From NCBI RefSeq assembly GCF_001436395.1, contig NZ_AZGJ01000020.1:1-33796 (forward strand): DNA of 33,796 bases, written 5' to 3'. Under the pieces are notes generated by a model. That model saw nothing but the letters and a program-made list of their open reading frames with translations. It ran no database searches and was not told the origin of the DNA. The DNA is from Secundilactobacillus malefermentans DSM 5705 = KCTC 3548. GTDB lineage: Bacteria > Bacillota > Bacilli > Lactobacillales > Lactobacillaceae. The first letter of the stretch is position 1. Each line of letters begins with the position of its first letter. Shown one piece after another: positions 33,471 through 33,796 of this stretch. A program made the translations under genes and the position numbers.

Positions 33471-33508
33471 GAGCGGCAAATTCGGACTGAATTTGCTGCT
33501 CTTTTTTT
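33471..33508 (+). terminator. Terminator before the rRNA operon promoters
   Basis: GAGCGGCAAATTC (33471-33483) and GAATTTGCTGCTC (33489-33501) pair with one mismatch around a 5-base loop, followed by seven T. It insulates the upstream gene from the rRNA promoters. Confidence 0.9.
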
Positions 33509-33621
33509 GCAGACGAAATAGTGCATATTTAAACTATAATTCGGAAATAGACGAACTTAACGGGATATTCATTTTATAAAGTTCGGATATGAAATTAATT
33601 TCAAAAAAAGCGTGAAACTAC

Positions 33622-33650
33622 TTGACCAAGTTCTGATTTACTGGTAAATT
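33622..33650 (+). promoter_or_regulatory. rRNA operon promoter P1
   Basis: TTGACC (33622-33627) and TAAATT (33645-33650), spacer 17. It is 99 bases upstream of a second, better promoter, the common tandem layout for rRNA operons of this group. Between them is an inverted repeat, TAATTGT (33653-33659) and ACAATTA (33677-33683). Otherwise I see nothing in 33509-33621. Confidence 0.55.
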
Positions 33651-33720
33651 ATTAATTGTTGTCGCGAAGGAAAATGACAATTACCGGAAATGTTAAATGA
33701 ATTTTTATTCAAGTTACTTG

Positions 33721-33749
33721 TTGACATGAATAAAAATAAGTGATATATT
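33721..33749 (+). promoter_or_regulatory. rRNA operon promoter P2
   Basis: A consensus TTGACA (33721-33726) with TATATT (33744-33749) and a 17-base A/T-rich spacer. An A/T-rich stretch lies before it. Confidence 0.85.
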
Positions 33750-33796
33750 TAAGTAGTTGTCCTGAGGGACACGACGTAGACCTTTGAAAACTGAAC
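33750..33796 (+). other. Leader of a 16S rRNA operon, cut by the window end
   Basis: The transcript begins near 33756. TGTCC (33758-33762) and GGACA (33767-33771) make a hairpin, and CCTTTGAAAACTGAAC at the very end resembles the sequence common just before 16S genes and between rRNA genes in lactobacilli. The 16S gene is not in the window; its presence is inferred. Confidence 0.75.

Noticed and set aside
33301-33579. 92-residue plus-strand ORF at the end of the 335-residue gene
   Set aside because: It overlaps the real gene in another frame, crosses its terminator and has no ribosome binding site.
1-33796. Mobile elements, CRISPR arrays and tRNA genes
   Set aside because: No transposase, integrase, regularly spaced repeats or tRNA cloverleaf with a T-loop GGTTCGA-type sequence was seen.

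Overview
The window looks like ordinary chromosome from a low-to-moderate G+C lactic acid bacterium of the family Lactobacillaceae. The evidence is RexB-type AddB, a thiMDE-cytX salvage operon under a TPP riboswitch, ProB without a PUA domain, a QueT transporter, strong AAGGAGG-type ribosome binding sites and frequent TTG/GTG starts. I cannot name the species. I see no transposase, prophage, CRISPR array or tRNA gene. The last bases run into the leader of an rRNA operon; the 16S gene itself lies beyond the edge.

Layout. Bases 1-357 carry no gene but hold a densely structured element. Then come a GNAT acetyltransferase, a small membrane protein, an OYE-family flavin oxidoreductase, a lipoprotein and a 58-residue membrane protein that a 60-residue ORF cutoff would miss. 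Cardiolipin synthase follows (3294-4751). At 4806-9476 a TetR regulator is divergent from a heterodimeric ABC exporter, with a perfect palindrome between them that is the obvious operator candidate. A QueT transporter and a purine permease with a PurR-type inverted repeat occupy 9527-11575. An aldo/keto reductase and an NAD(P)-binding protein are divergent around 12.6 kb. proBA, a hypothetical gene and a secreted polysaccharide deacetylase run from 13.2 to 16.6 kb.

The thiamine salvage operon (16.7-20.4 kb) has a promoter, TPP riboswitch and terminator ahead of thiM, thiD, thiE and cytX. It lets the cell import the pyrimidine moiety, phosphorylate both moieties and join them. An M20 peptidase follows on the minus strand. 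addB, addA and a uracil-DNA glycosylase-like gene form a DNA repair operon (21.6-29.7 kb) with a consensus Gram-positive SOS (LexA/DinR) box upstream. A second GNAT gene, sfsA, a thiolase and a 335-residue protein of unknown function lead to tandem rRNA-type promoters.

Most transcription units end at strong hairpins, several shared between convergent genes. No wholly new system is obvious. The points most worth a second look are the 5' structured element, the SOS box and glycosylase-like gene tied to addBA, the 335-residue protein with an internal duplication and very basic tail beside the rRNA operon, the repeats in the exporter's extracellular insert, and the 58-residue membrane protein. 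Start codons were corrected wherever the ribosome binding site disagreed with the longest ORF.
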